DNA of 64,000 nucleotides from Nannocystis sp. (GCF_016714285.1 NZ_JADJNN010000038.1:62001-126000), one strand, 5' to 3'; positions 1 to 9,026 are shown, numbered from the stretch's first letter. Notes: generated from the letters alone by a model not told the origin. A program made the numbers and translations.

Positions 1-265
1 CGAGTATCACCTGCGCCTCGACGAGTGCGTGGGCGTGCGCGACAAGCACTCGGGCGAGTGGTACCGCGACCATCCGGCGCTGCGCTTGCGGGCGATCCAG
101 GTGCCGTCGGTCGGGGCCGACTCGGAGTTCATCGGCCGGCGCTTGCAGTTCTGGGGCGAGTGCGACGATGTCACGACCTCGCCGGTGATCGGCGTGGACC
201 GGCCGCAGCGCGCGTCGCTGCGGGGCTACATCAGTCTGGCCTGCGCGGGTGAGATCGCGGCCTGA
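1..265 (+). CDS. 3' end of an unrecognised protein (partial)
   Basis: The reading frame is open from base 2 and ends at TGA 263-265, giving about 87 C-terminal residues. No start is visible, so the gene begins upstream of the window. The tail is hydrophilic with several Trp, Tyr, Arg and Asp residues, a SGEWYRD stretch and two late Cys. I see no signal peptide, membrane segment or known motif. A tandem hairpin repeat follows the stop at once, and the next gene converges on it. I do not recognise the family. Confidence 0.6.
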   Translation, partial: EYHLRLDECVGVRDKHSGEWYRDHPALRLRAIQVPSVGADSEFIGRRLQFWGECDDVTTSPVIGVDRPQRASLRGYISLACAGEIAA

Positions 266-274
266 GGCCGGGTC

Positions 275-410
275 GCGACCGCGGCGAGGTGGTCGCGCGG
301 CTCGCGGGGCGACCACTGCGACCGCGGCGAGGTGGTCGCGCGGCTCGCGGGGCGACCACTGCGACCGCGGCGAGGTGGTCGCGGGTTAGCGGCTCGCGGG
401 GCGACCACGG
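275..410. repeat. 43-bp tandem repeat with internal hairpins
   Basis: Two identical 43-bp units (275-317 and 318-360) are followed by a diverged third from 361. Each unit contains GTGGTCGC and its exact inverse GCGACCAC about 12 bases apart, so each can fold into a hairpin in either strand. The array lies between two convergent stop codons (265 and 429) and may act as a bidirectional terminator. It is not a CRISPR: the units abut without spacers. Confidence 0.8.
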
Positions 411-428
411 TGAGGTGGTCGTGGCGGG

Positions 429-1436
429 TCAGCCGGCCTTCTCGGCGGGCTCGGGCTTCGCGGGCTTCGCGGGCTTCTTCTTGTCCGTGGCCGACGGGCC
501 CTTGGTCGGGTCGGCGCCCGGCGGGGCGGTCAGCGACGAGGGCGTGGTGGGCGGCGTGGTGGTGGGCGGCGTGGTCGAGGGGACCGTGCTCGGCGGCGGG
601 GTGGCGGCGGCGCTGTCCGTGGGCGGCGTCGCGGCGGTGTCGGCTGGGGGCGTGCCGGCGGTGTCGGCGGGCGGGGTGCCAGCGGTGGCGGCGGTCGGGT
701 CCGCGGGCTTGAGGGCCGGCGGGTCCTCGTTCTTGTCGTAGCAGCACATGACGCCGCCGTTGCGCTCGGAGGTGACGGAGCCGCAGCCCTCGGCCTTGCC
801 GAGCGAGATGCGGGTCTGGCCCTTCCACACGCCGTCGCGGCACTTGCCGAACTGGCAGTTGTCGCCGCAGCACACGGGCTCGGCGCAGTAGCCGGAGTCC
901 ATGCAGGGGAACACGGTCTCGGCGGTGGGGGTGGGCGGGCACAGCTCTTCGGACTGGCCGTGGCTGATGGCGGCGATGAACTTGCCGGGGCCCGCCTCCT
1001 TGTTGCAGGCCTTGAAGGTGGTGTGGGACTTGAGGTCGTCGTTCTTGCCGTTGGTGCCGCAGACGTGCCAGCCGGCGGCGCACACGTCCGAGGGGACGGT
1101 GCACACGCCGCCCTTGATGTCGTCGCCGCAGGCCTTGCCGGTGGGCTTGTCGCGCAGGCTCTTGGTGCCCTCCCAGGTGGCGAGGCAGCCGGCGACGCGG
1201 CGGTGGCGGGTGATGTCGGCGAAGCCCTCGCGCTGACCGTCGGCGCAGCCGATGACGGCGGCGTCGCCCTTCTCGCTCTCGATGAACTTGATGCCCTGGA
1301 GCGAGCGTGGGGGGTCCTTGGCGCCGGGCTCGTCGTAGCCGCCGACGTTGGGGCCGGGGCCGCAGACGCATCCGGCCTGCAGCAGGAGGCCGAGGCTGAA
1401 ACTGAACGCCAAACACTTCGCGAGGGTCGGAGCCAT
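429..1436 (-). CDS. Cys-rich lipoprotein with Pro/Thr-rich tail
   Basis: This encodes a 335-residue lipoprotein when started at the ATG at 1436. That start puts a short signal peptide directly before the lipobox LLLQAGC; a frame extension to 1457 is also open. The body holds many Cys residues (CVCGPG, CGTNG, CCGDNC, CRDG), suggesting a disulfide-rich extracellular domain. The last roughly 100 residues are a Pro/Thr/Ala linker with repeated TPP and ADT units, ending in a Lys/Pro/Ala-rich segment. Such tails are typical of myxobacterial surface proteins. No enzyme motif is visible and the function is unknown. Confidence 0.75.
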   Translation of the reverse strand: MAPTLAKCLAFSFSLGLLLQAGCVCGPGPNVGGYDEPGAKDPPRSLQGIKFIESEKGDAAVIGCADGQREGFADITRHRRVAGCLATWEGTKSLRDKPTGKACGDDIKGGVCTVPSDVCAAGWHVCGTNGKNDDLKSHTTFKACNKEAGPGKFIAAISHGQSEELCPPTPTAETVFPCMDSGYCAEPVCCGDNCQFGKCRDGVWKGQTRISLGKAEGCGSVTSERNGGVMCCYDKNEDPPALKPADPTAATAGTPPADTAGTPPADTAATPPTDSAAATPPPSTVPSTTPPTTTPPTTPSSLTAPPGADPTKGPSATDKKKPAKPAKPEPAEKAG

Positions 1437-1559
1437 AGAGGCCGCAAGGATAGGCAAAAGTTGGCCGCGGGCCTAGGGGTTCGACGCCGACCTGCCGAAT
1501 TTGCGCGCCTCGCGGACCCCTTTGCGGACGAGATGGCCGCGGCCTGGCGACTGGGGTCG

Positions 1560-2462
1560 TCAGGGCGGGGGCTGTGCGTCGTCGTCTGGCGGGGGCCTGG
1601 GCCCTGCGTCGTCGGCGGGATCGGGCTCGTCTGCGCGGGCGAGCAGGGCGCGGGCCTTGGCCTTCGACTTGTCGATCAGGTAGGCGATGCCGACGCTGGC
1701 GAAGAACAGGCCGACCATCGGGAAGGCCATCATCAGCTGGCTGACGGGCTCGGGCGGGGTCAGGAAGGCGGCGATGATGAAGATCATCACCACGGAGATC
1801 TTCCAGAAGCGCAGCAGGCTGCGGTGGGTCAGCACCCCTGCGAAGGCGAGGAAGGCGATCAGCAGCGGGAACTCGAACACGACCCCGAAGGCGACCAGGA
1901 TCTTGGTGGCGTCGCGGATGTATTCGTTGAGGGTGAGGTTGTAGACGACGGCGGTGGCGGCCCCGCTGGTGCTCTGCGTGTACGAGAGCAGCCACTGGAT
2001 CGTCCACGGGAGGACGACGTAGTAGCAGAAGGCCGCGCCGAGCAAGAACATGAACACGCTGGTGGCGACGAAGGGGATGACGTAGCGCTTCTCGCGGGCG
2101 TAGAGCCCGGGCGCGATGAACATCCAGAACTGATAGAAGAGCACCGGCGTGGCCAGGAAGATGCCGCCCGCCATGGCCACGCGCATGTCGGTCATGAAGG
2201 CGTCCATCATCGCCAGGACCTGCAGCACGGGCTTGCCGGGCATGTTGGCGGCGACCCAGGCCTTGTGCAACGGGACGGCCAGGAACTCGCGCAGCTCGGT
2301 GGCGTAGATGAAGCAGAGGACGACCGAGACGGTGACGCCGAGAGCGGCCCGCGTGAGCCGGCTGCGCAGCTCGCCGAGGTGGTCCCAGAAGGACATCGGG
2401 GTGTCGCCCTCGGGGCCCTCGGCGAGGCCCTCGAGGCCGTTGTTGACAGTGGGGGCGCTCAT
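1560..2462 (-). CDS. tatC: Sec-independent protein translocase TatC
   Basis: This is the polytopic core of the twin-arginine translocase, which binds folded Tat substrates at the inner membrane. The 300-residue protein carries the family signature MSFWDHLGELRSRL near residue 24, followed by six hydrophobic segments. Known TatC proteins are about 250 residues. The excess is an acidic N-terminal leader and a Pro/Asp-rich tail after the last membrane segment. Its start overlaps the stop of the upstream tatB-like gene by four bases (ATGA), so the two are probably translationally coupled. Confidence 0.95.
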   Translation of the reverse strand: MSAPTVNNGLEGLAEGPEGDTPMSFWDHLGELRSRLTRAALGVTVSVVLCFIYATELREFLAVPLHKAWVAANMPGKPVLQVLAMMDAFMTDMRVAMAGGIFLATPVLFYQFWMFIAPGLYAREKRYVIPFVATSVFMFLLGAAFCYYVVLPWTIQWLLSYTQSTSGAATAVVYNLTLNEYIRDATKILVAFGVVFEFPLLIAFLAFAGVLTHRSLLRFWKISVVMIFIIAAFLTPPEPVSQLMMAFPMVGLFFASVGIAYLIDKSKAKARALLARADEPDPADDAGPRPPPDDDAQPPP

Positions 2463-3025
2463 GCGGCGTCGGAGCGGTCGCTGACCGGGCTGGGGTATCT
2501 GGGCGCGGGCGGGACCACGAGGCCGCTGCTCGTGGCGGTCGAGGCGGTGGGCACGGGCTTGCTGGCCTCGGGGACAGGTGCGGAGGCGGCGGGTGAGCTG
2601 GCCTCTGGGACAGGTGGCGATGGTTTGGCGGGCTCGTCGTCGAGGGGCTCGTTGGCGCTGACGCGGCCCTGGAGGGCGGCGGTCTCGCGGCGGGTCTCCT
2701 CGCGGTGGAGCTCGCTGAGCTTTTGTTGGGCCTTCATGGCTTCGGCGCGGGCGCGGCCGAGTTCGCGGCGGGCGAGCTCCTGGGCGGTGAGGAGCTCCTG
2801 CTTGGTGCCGTGGTAGGCGGCGCGGATCTCCTCGATGGGCTCGCGCAGCTCCTCGGCCTCCATCACCTGGGCGCGGAACTCCTCGGCGGTGCGACGGATG
2901 CTGCCGTAGACGCGGGCGAGGGTCTTCATCATGCCGGGCAGCTCGCGCGGCGAGAACAGCATCAGGATGACCAGCCCGACGACGACAAGCTCTGTGATGC
3001 CGAACCCGAACACTGCGCAGACCAT
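2459..3025 (-). CDS. tatB: TatA/TatB-family translocase subunit
   Basis: The single N-terminal membrane helix of the Tat system is clear: FGFGITELVVVGLVILMLF, then a PRELP hinge and an amphipathic helix from about residue 33. Glu in the GITEL position favours TatB over TatA, which usually has Gln there. The 188 residues are longer than TatA. A charged, probably coiled middle is followed by a Pro/Ala/Ser tail with repeated VPEAS segments. Two diverged copies of the window's palindrome (2562-2577 and 2598-2613) encode part of that tail. It is the first gene of a two-gene unit with tatC. Confidence 0.85.
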   Translation of the reverse strand: MVCAVFGFGITELVVVGLVILMLFSPRELPGMMKTLARVYGSIRRTAEEFRAQVMEAEELREPIEEIRAAYHGTKQELLTAQELARRELGRARAEAMKAQQKLSELHREETRRETAALQGRVSANEPLDDEPAKPSPPVPEASSPAASAPVPEASKPVPTASTATSSGLVVPPAPRYPSPVSDRSDAA

Positions 3026-3138
3026 AGCAGCGTCTCGCGGCGGCGGCGAGGGGGCGGGCGCGACCCCGGGAGGCCGCTACGGGCTGAGCAGCACTGCTGA
3101 GCTGAGGCCTGGCTCGGGTGGTGTCGCCCGCGGCGCGG

Positions 3139-5142
3139 CTAGCTCTTGTTCGTGCGGCCGGGCCTTGCGCCGCGGCGCGGGGCGGGGCTCAGGCCGACGC
3201 GGGCGGCGAGCTGCTCGATGAGGCTGCGCTGGTACTGCATGCCCTCGCGGACGGACTCGAGGCCGTCGAGGATCGTGTCGGCGCCCTGGGCCTGGGCGCG
3301 GTGGGCCTTGCTGAGCTGGGAGACCATCTCCGAGATGGTCTCGATGGCGCGGGTGATCTGGCGCGAGCCGCGGGTCTGCTCCTGCGTGGAGCGCTCGACG
3401 TGGCGGGTGATCGTCTTCATCTTCTCGGCCGAGCGCATGATCTGCTCGGCGCCGCGGGCCTGCTCGGAGGTGGCGGTGGCGACCTGCTGCACGGTGGTGG
3501 CGACGACGTTGATGGCGTCGGTGACCTGCTTGGAGCTCTTGGTCTGCTCGACGGCGACGCGGGCGATCTCACGGACCATCTGGGTGCTGCGGCGGGCGGA
3601 GTCGGAGATCCGCTTGAGCGCGTCCTCGGCCTGATGGCTGACGCGCACGCCGTCGTCGACGGACTTGCTCGAGCGCTGCACGGCCTCGATGGCGTTGCGG
3701 CTCTCGCGTTGCACGGCCTTGATGATGTCGACGATCTCCTTGGTGGAGGTGGCGCTGCGCTCGGCGAGGTCCTTGATCTCGTCGGCGACGACGGCGAAGC
3801 CCTTGCCGTGCTCGCCGGCCTGGGCGGCGATGATGGCGGCGTTGAGGGCGAGCAGGTTGGTCTGCTCCGAGACGTCGTCGATGACGCTGAGGATCTTGCC
3901 GATCGCGCTGATGCGCTCGCCGAGGCGGCCGATGACGGTCACGCCCTCGGCGGAGTGGGTCTTGATGTTGTTGATGACCTCGATGGTTTGGTTGATCGCG
4001 TCGACGCCGCCCTCGGCGGCCCACACGACCTCCTCGGACAGCTGGGCGGTCTCGTTGGCGTTGTTCTCGACCTGCTGGATCGAGCCGTCCATCTCGTTCA
4101 TCGCGGCCGAGGTCTCCTCGGCGGTGCTGCTGAGGGCCTCGATGTTCTTGGCGACCTCCTTGACGGAGAAGGTCATCTCCTCGATCGAGGTGGCGGTCTC
4201 CTGGACGCTGGCGGCGAGGTTCAACATGCTGTCGGCGACCTCGTCGTTGGCGGCCGCCATCTCGAGGATCGAGCTGGCGCTCTCCTCGGCGTTGGAGGCC
4301 AGCAGCTCGACGTTGTCGGAGATGCCCTTGAGGCCGCCGTTGACGGTGGTGAGGGCCTGCGAGGTCTCCTCGATCGCCTGGGCCGAGGAGGTGAAGCCCT
4401 CGTTGAGCTCGTGCAGCAACGCGGTGGCCTCGTCGTCGAGGCCGCCGCTGGGGATGCCGCGGTCGATCATCGTCTGCAGCTGGGCCGCGTCGCGCAGGGC
4501 GCCGTCGCGCTGGCTGGTGACCTCGGCGAGGCGGGTCTGGACGCTGCGCAGCTCGACCTGGTCGCGCGCGTGGGCCTCGCGTACGCCCTCGACCTCGCTG
4601 GCGTGGCGGACCCGCTGCTCGGTGAGGCTGCGGCGCAGGTCCTCGAGCTCCTGGCGGTGCAGCTCGGCGTCGCTGTTGCCCTGTCGGCTGCCGCGCTCGT
4701 GCAGGGTGCGAAGCTCGAGCTCCTGGGCGCGCAGCTGCAGCTGCAGGCCGCGGTTGTCGGCGTCGAGGGTCTGGGCGCGGGTGGCGAGCTCCTGGGCCTG
4801 TTGTTGGGCGGCCTGGAGGTTCTGCTGGGTGGCGAGGAGCTGCTGCTGGGTGGCCTGGAGCTGGAGCTGGAGGTTCTGGGCCTGGGCGCCTTGGTCGGTG
4901 GCGGCGCGCTCGGCCTGGCGCGAGCGGCCCTCGGCCTCCTTGAGCGCGAGGCGGTCCTCGTCGGCGCGGCCGAGGGCGAGCTCGGCGCGTGAGGCGATGA
5001 GCCAGCCGGCGACGCCGGCGGCGACGCCCGCGACGGCGGCGGCCGTGGTCGCCGTGGGGGCCTGCAGCGCGAAGGCGGCGGCGATGGCGGCGAGGCCGAG
5101 CAGGAGGGGCACCCAGGGCGGCAGCGGGAGGCGGTGGTCCAT
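3139..5142 (-). CDS. Methyl-accepting chemotaxis-type signalling protein
   Basis: This 667-residue receptor signals to a CheA/CheW-type kinase. Two hydrophobic segments lie at about residues 9-25 and 31-48 with almost no loop, so there is no periplasmic sensor domain. A long Gln/Leu/Glu-rich coiled coil (about 60-230) leads into the MCP signalling domain. The hairpin tip, near residue 425-455, reads EQTNLLALNAAIIAAQAGE. The usual Glu and Arg of NAAxEAARAGE are Ile and Gln here, a variant I recall from other deltaproteobacterial receptors. It probably senses membrane state or cytoplasmic cues. No che gene is adjacent. Confidence 0.92.
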   Translation of the reverse strand: MDHRLPLPPWVPLLLGLAAIAAAFALQAPTATTAAAVAGVAAGVAGWLIASRAELALGRADEDRLALKEAEGRSRQAERAATDQGAQAQNLQLQLQATQQQLLATQQNLQAAQQQAQELATRAQTLDADNRGLQLQLRAQELELRTLHERGSRQGNSDAELHRQELEDLRRSLTEQRVRHASEVEGVREAHARDQVELRSVQTRLAEVTSQRDGALRDAAQLQTMIDRGIPSGGLDDEATALLHELNEGFTSSAQAIEETSQALTTVNGGLKGISDNVELLASNAEESASSILEMAAANDEVADSMLNLAASVQETATSIEEMTFSVKEVAKNIEALSSTAEETSAAMNEMDGSIQQVENNANETAQLSEEVVWAAEGGVDAINQTIEVINNIKTHSAEGVTVIGRLGERISAIGKILSVIDDVSEQTNLLALNAAIIAAQAGEHGKGFAVVADEIKDLAERSATSTKEIVDIIKAVQRESRNAIEAVQRSSKSVDDGVRVSHQAEDALKRISDSARRSTQMVREIARVAVEQTKSSKQVTDAINVVATTVQQVATATSEQARGAEQIMRSAEKMKTITRHVERSTQEQTRGSRQITRAIETISEMVSQLSKAHRAQAQGADTILDGLESVREGMQYQRSLIEQLAARVGLSPAPRRGARPGRTNKS

Positions 5143-5259
5143 CGTGCGGGCCGGGCGATTGTACGGGAGCGCCGACGCAAGCTCCAGATCGCGGGGCGAG
5201 CAAAGCCGCGCGAGATTGGCGGGTGAGCGCGGCGGGACGGGCGAGGACCCGAATGGGGC

Positions 5260-6303
5260 TCAGAGGAGGGGCAGCTGGGTGCCCTGGGCCTGGGCCTCGA
5301 CGCGGGCGCCGAGGTCTTGCAGGAAGCGGCGGGCCTCGCCGGCCCATTCGGGGTCGCCGCGCAGGAGGATCTGCGGGCGCTCGCAGGTCTGCCAGAGGGC
5401 GAGGACGGCGGCGCGGTCGGCCCGACCGGGGCAGCGGGCGCAGGCGATCTCGATGCGGCGGGCGTCCGGGTGGGCGGCGTGCCAGGCCTCGACCTGGCGG
5501 CGCACGGCCTCGGGGGCGTCGACCAGGAGCACCGCGCCGGGCTCGCTCGCGGGCGCTGGGGTGCTGCGACCTGGCCTTTGCGACCTGTCCCTTGCGCCAG
5601 ATGTGGTGCGGGCGCCGGAGCTCCAGAAGCCGGGGGCGGCGACGGCGTCGTGCGGCCACAGGCGGACGCGGGCGTCGGGGGCCCGGGTCGCGGCGGCGAT
5701 CGTGCCCTCGAGGTGGGGCAGGAAGCGCGGGTGGGCGGTGAAGGGGACGCGCTGCAGGCAGCGTTCGGCGACCGTGCGGGCGTCGGCGGCGGTGGCGACG
5801 AGGATGACGACGCTGGCCGAGAGGGCGTGGAGGGTCTCGAGGGCGGCCGGGGTGAGGGGGCGGGGCGGGTCTGGTTGCGACCAGCCGGGTTCGGCGCGGA
5901 GGAGCAGCCACTCGCAGGGGGTGGCGGCGGCGAGTTCGCCGAGGGCCCAGGTGTAGAGGCAGGTCGGGCCGCCGCGGGGTTGCAGGCGGAGCGAGCTGCC
6001 GCCGAGGGGCAGGCCGGAGGGGAGGGTGCGCAGGAGGAGGCGGCCGACCCCGAACTCGCGGTCGTGTTCGACGAGGACGGCGCGGGCGAGGGCGGTGCGC
6101 TGGGCGGGCGCGAGGTTGGCGAGGGCGAGCGCGTAGATGAGGTCGCGGTGGGCGATCCACGGGCCGGGGACCAGGCGGGGGGCGGCGCCGATGTGCGACA
6201 GGAAGCAGGTGCGGCCGCGGGCGCAGAGGTCGAGGCTCAGGCGCTCGCGGGCGATGAGCTGCTGCACGAGGTGGAGCTCGGCCTCGCTGGTGTCGCTGGT
6301 CAT
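5260..6303 (-). CDS. Hypothetical protein coupled to tadA
   Basis: This is a 347-residue soluble protein with no signal peptide or membrane segment. The ATG at 6303 overlaps the tadA stop by four bases (ATGA), so the two genes are probably translated together. The N-terminal part (TSDTSEAELHLVQQLIARER) looks helical. The middle carries RVLVEHDREF-like and LYTWALGELAAATP stretches, and near the C-terminus is a CARCPGRAD Cys pair. A low-complexity Ser/Arg/Pro patch near residue 230 coincides with two degenerate copies of the window's palindrome (5571-5600). I do not recognise a family. Confidence 0.7.
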   Translation of the reverse strand: MTSDTSEAELHLVQQLIARERLSLDLCARGRTCFLSHIGAAPRLVPGPWIAHRDLIYALALANLAPAQRTALARAVLVEHDREFGVGRLLLRTLPSGLPLGGSSLRLQPRGGPTCLYTWALGELAAATPCEWLLLRAEPGWSQPDPPRPLTPAALETLHALSASVVILVATAADARTVAERCLQRVPFTAHPRFLPHLEGTIAAATRAPDARVRLWPHDAVAAPGFWSSGARTTSGARDRSQRPGRSTPAPASEPGAVLLVDAPEAVRRQVEAWHAAHPDARRIEIACARCPGRADRAAVLALWQTCERPQILLRGDPEWAGEARRFLQDLGARVEAQAQGTQLPLL

Positions 6304-6815
6304 GCGGGGCCCTCCGCGGCGGCTGTCCCTGGGGACAGGTGGCGGGGGCCGCGGCCGCGGGCGGCGCGGAAGAACTCGCTGAGGACGGCGCCGCAGGGTT
6401 CGGCGAGGACGCCGGGGCAGACCGCCATGCGGTGGTTCAGGCGGGGGTCGTCGCACAGCGAGAACAGGCTGCGAGCGGCGCCGGCCTTGGGGTCGGCGGC
6501 GCCGTAGACGAGGCGGGCGACGCGGGCGTTGACGAGGGCTCCGGCGCACATCGGGCAGGGCTCGAGGGTGACGTAGAGGGTGGCGCCGTCGACCCGCCAG
6601 CGGCCCTGGTGGCGGCAGGCCTCGCGGAGGGCGACGACCTCGGCGTGGCCGCTGGGGTCGGCCGCGGCCTCGCGGGTGTTGAAGCCGGCGCCGATGATGG
6701 TGCCGGCGTGGACGACGATGGCGCCGACCGGGACGTCGCCGCGGGTGGCGGCGGCGCGGGCGAGACGCAGGGCCTCGCGCATGTACACGAGGTCGAGGTC
6801 TGGCGCCGCGGACAT
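6300..6815 (-). CDS. tadA: tRNA-specific adenosine deaminase TadA
   Basis: TadA deaminates adenosine 34 to inosine in tRNA-Arg(ACG). Started at the ATG at 6815 it has 171 residues, close to the family norm; an in-frame ATG at 6863 would add 16 poor residues. The zinc deaminase motifs are intact: GHAEVVAL with the His ligand and proton-shuttle Glu, and PCPMCAGAL with the two Cys ligands. NHRMAV and the C-terminal LSEFF helix also fit. The Pro/Gly/Ala tail beyond the fold contains one palindrome copy (6323-6338) in frame. Confidence 0.93.
   Translation of the reverse strand: MSAAPDLDLVYMREALRLARAAATRGDVPVGAIVVHAGTIIGAGFNTREAAADPSGHAEVVALREACRHQGRWRVDGATLYVTLEPCPMCAGALVNARVARLVYGAADPKAGAARSLFSLCDDPRLNHRMAVCPGVLAEPCGAVLSEFFRAARGRGPRHLSPGTAAAEGPA
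6323..6338. repeat. Dispersed palindrome copy (inside tadA)
   Basis: A perfect CTGTCC-CTGG-GGACAG palindrome, read in frame as part of the C-terminal tail of TadA. Confidence 0.8.
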
Positions 6816-6864
6816 GCGCGGGGAGCATCGCGCAATTGCGCGGGCCGGGCAACCGTTACTCAAG

Positions 6865-6880
6865 CTGTCCGAAAGGACAG
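6865..6880. repeat. Dispersed palindrome copy (intergenic)
   Basis: A perfect CTGTCC-GAAA-GGACAG palindrome in the 93-bp gap between the epimerase stop and the tadA start. It could form a small hairpin after the upstream gene, but no T-run follows on the minus strand. Confidence 0.8.
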
Positions 6881-6908
6881 GCGATCGACGGGCTTGTGAT
6901 CGGGCGCT

Positions 6909-8033
6909 TCAGGGGTTGAGGAGGCGGTTCAGCGCCTCGGCGGCGGCGCGTGAGGCCGGCTGCGGGCGGGCGGCGTCGCCGAAGATCGCGGCGAGTCGGT
7001 CCTCCATCGGCTGCGATTCGTGGGCGCCGGGGCGGCCGTGGAAGCGCGACTGTTTGGCGAGCTGCCAGCGGACCACGCGGCCGAGCGGGCGCAGCAGCAG
7101 GGCGCCGACGCGGTTGCGGCGGGCCAGCTCGGCGAAGTAGTCGCTCAGCGTGTGGCGCTGGAAGCCGAGCTTCGCCTGCGACTCGCGGGTGTCCATCCAG
7201 TCCTCGAAGTACCAGGCGGCGTCGATCTCGGGGTGGGGCACGGCGAAGGCGGCGTCGTGGAAGGGCGCGAGGCCGAGGGTGTGTTGATAGCGGGGCATGA
7301 GCTCGCGCTGGCGCGTGCGGAACTCGTCGGCGCCGCCGATGTACAGGATGCGGCCGTCGACGTCGGCGTCGACGGCGTTGGCGAAGGCGAGGGCGGCGTC
7401 GCGGGGGTCGAGGCCGTGGCTGCGGCTGTCGCGGGGGAGCTCGAAGACCATGCGCATGGTCCTCGGGTCGCCACCGCCGGGGGTGAAGGGGAGGCAGGTG
7501 CCGATGCGGAGGACGACGTGGGGGAGCTGGCTCTGGCGCAGCAGGAGCTCGGCCTCGACCTTGTGGCCGGCGTAGGCGTCGGCCGGGGCGACGGGCGTGC
7601 TGGGCGTGAGCAGCGGGAGCTCGCGGGCGCCGTTGCGGGGGCCGTGCACCGTGTAGCTCGAGGCGAACACGATGCGTGGCGGCGTGGCGAGGGCGGAGGC
7701 GGCGGCGATCAGGTTGGCGACGGCGTCGACGTTGACGGCGCGCGCGAGGGCGGCGTTGAAGTAGGCCGGCGGCGGGATCACGGCGGCGAGGTGGACGATC
7801 GCGTCGGGCTTGTGGGTCGCGACCAGGTGATTGAGCTCGGCGGCGTCGCGCAGATCGGCCCAGGCGACGCGCAGGCGCGGGTTGGCGGCCAAATTCGCGG
7901 GCAGCTTCGCGGCGAGCTTGCGGGTCCGCGGGGTGGCGGCGTCGCTGGCGATGACCTCGAAGCCGCGGGTCAGCAGGGCGTCGCGCGTGTGGGCGCCGAT
8001 GTTACCGAAGGCGCCGGTGAGCAGGACTCGCAT
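6909..8033 (-). CDS. NAD-dependent epimerase/dehydratase (extended SDR)
   Basis: This is a 374-residue extended short-chain dehydrogenase. The Rossmann glycine motif TGAFGNIG lies at residues 6-13 after the start MRVLL. HLAAVIPPP, SSYTVHGP and the catalytic Y-x-x-x-K (YAGHK) follow in order. The substrate-binding half is not diagnostic, so a sugar-nucleotide or a sterol/terpenoid substrate are both possible. I chose the ATG at 8033 because it starts directly on the first beta strand; upstream codons give only Pro/Ala-rich sequence. It lies in the same direction as the SDR gene upstream. Confidence 0.88.
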   Translation of the reverse strand: MRVLLTGAFGNIGAHTRDALLTRGFEVIASDAATPRTRKLAAKLPANLAANPRLRVAWADLRDAAELNHLVATHKPDAIVHLAAVIPPPAYFNAALARAVNVDAVANLIAAASALATPPRIVFASSYTVHGPRNGARELPLLTPSTPVAPADAYAGHKVEAELLLRQSQLPHVVLRIGTCLPFTPGGGDPRTMRMVFELPRDSRSHGLDPRDAALAFANAVDADVDGRILYIGGADEFRTRQRELMPRYQHTLGLAPFHDAAFAVPHPEIDAAWYFEDWMDTRESQAKLGFQRHTLSDYFAELARRNRVGALLLRPLGRVVRWQLAKQSRFHGRPGAHESQPMEDRLAAIFGDAARPQPASRAAAEALNRLLNP

Positions 8034-8056
8034 CGGGGTCACGCTATCACCGTCGG

Positions 8057-8159
8057 CGGCCGGAGAGGAAGCGCGGGCGCTGGAACCGGGAAGGTCCGGC
8101 GCGAGCTCGGCAGCTGCGTGGCGCGTCAGCGGCCGGAGAGGAAGCGCAGGCGCTGGAAC
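8057..8159. repeat. Duplicated 3' end of the SDR gene (30 bp x 2)
   Basis: Bases 8130-8159, which encode the last residues of the SDR gene ending at 8126, recur at 8057-8086 with one mismatch and a 73-bp offset. The second copy lies in the gap before the next gene. The stop-containing triplet TCA at 8126 is TCG in the copy. Confidence 0.75.
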
Positions 8160-8878
8160 AGCGGCTCGGGGGTGTTGCGGACGATCGCCAGGATCGGGCG
8201 CCAGTACCACGGGAGGTAGACCTCGCGGCCACGACGGGTCTGGCGATCGATCGCGCGGACGATCGCCGGGGCGAGGCGGGTCGGGGTGGTGAACAGCGAG
8301 TTCTTGGCGTGGCCGGTGGTCATCGGCGTGTCGACCGGGCCGAGCTTGAGGGTGGTGACGACGATGCCGAGCGGGTAGAGGCGGCTGCGCAGGCCCTGGA
8401 GATAGATCGTCAGGGCGCCCTTGGCCGCGCCGTAGGTGTAGTTGCGCGGTCGGCCGCGGTCGCCGGCGACGGAGCTCATCACGGCGATCTGGCCCGAGCC
8501 CTGGCGCGCGAGCAGGTCGGCGAGCGGGATCAGCAGGGCGATCACGGAGAGCAGGTTGACGCGGAGCAGGCGCTCGGCCTCGCTGTAGTCGTGCTCGCTG
8601 CGGGCCTGGTCGCCGAGGTCGCCGTGGGCGACGAGGACGAGGTCGATCGCGCCGCCGAGCGCGGTGCGGGCGGCCTCGACGAGGGCCGCGGCGTGGTCGG
8701 TGTCAGTGAAGTCGGCGACCGCGGTGGTGAGCTCGTTGCTGTTGCAGGTGCTGGCGACGGCGGCGAGGCGGGCGGGATCGCGGCCGACGAGGTGCAGGCG
8801 ATCGCCGCGGGCGGCGAAGCGGGCGATCACGGCGGCGGCGATCGCCGAGGTGGCTCCGAAGACGACGATCCGGCGCAT
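8126..8878 (-). CDS. Short-chain dehydrogenase/reductase
   Basis: This 250-residue classical SDR reduces or oxidises an alcohol/ketone with NAD(P). The cofactor motif is a variant, GATSAIAAAV, close to the GATSxIG pattern of DprE2-like reductases. NLLSV, SSVAG and the catalytic YGAAK are present in the right order. After the LGPVDTPM motif comes a hydrophobic, basic C-terminus (WYWRPILAIV) that may touch the membrane, as in the DprE2-like group. Its sugar or lipid substrate cannot be told from sequence. It lies upstream of the epimerase gene on the same strand. Confidence 0.88.
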   Translation of the reverse strand: MRRIVVFGATSAIAAAVIARFAARGDRLHLVGRDPARLAAVASTCNSNELTTAVADFTDTDHAAALVEAARTALGGAIDLVLVAHGDLGDQARSEHDYSEAERLLRVNLLSVIALLIPLADLLARQGSGQIAVMSSVAGDRGRPRNYTYGAAKGALTIYLQGLRSRLYPLGIVVTTLKLGPVDTPMTTGHAKNSLFTTPTRLAPAIVRAIDRQTRRGREVYLPWYWRPILAIVRNTPEPLFQRLRFLSGR

Positions 8879-9026
8879 GCGCGGCGCAGCATAGGCGAAG
8901 CTCCGCGGGGGCGACAGGCCACGCGTGTTGACCGCAGACCCTTTCCCGGGCTAAGCCGTTTCGCCGGTCGGCTGTGAGGGCGAGGCCGTGCTGGGCGGTG
9001 TCTCGCCGCGCAGGAAGGTGGAGACG

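Noticed and set aside
275..410. Possible CRISPR array
   Set aside because: The units abut with no unique spacers and there are no cas genes in the window.
3139..5142. Altered chemoreceptor tip as a novel signalling variant
   Set aside because: The NAAIIAAQAGE tip occurs, as far as I recall, in other deltaproteobacterial receptors, so it is probably a lineage class rather than a defect.
6909..8878. The two SDR genes as sterol C4-demethylation enzymes with the DHCR24 homologue
   Set aside because: Their motifs are generic and they are separated from the DHCR24 gene by two unrelated genes; it stays a guess.
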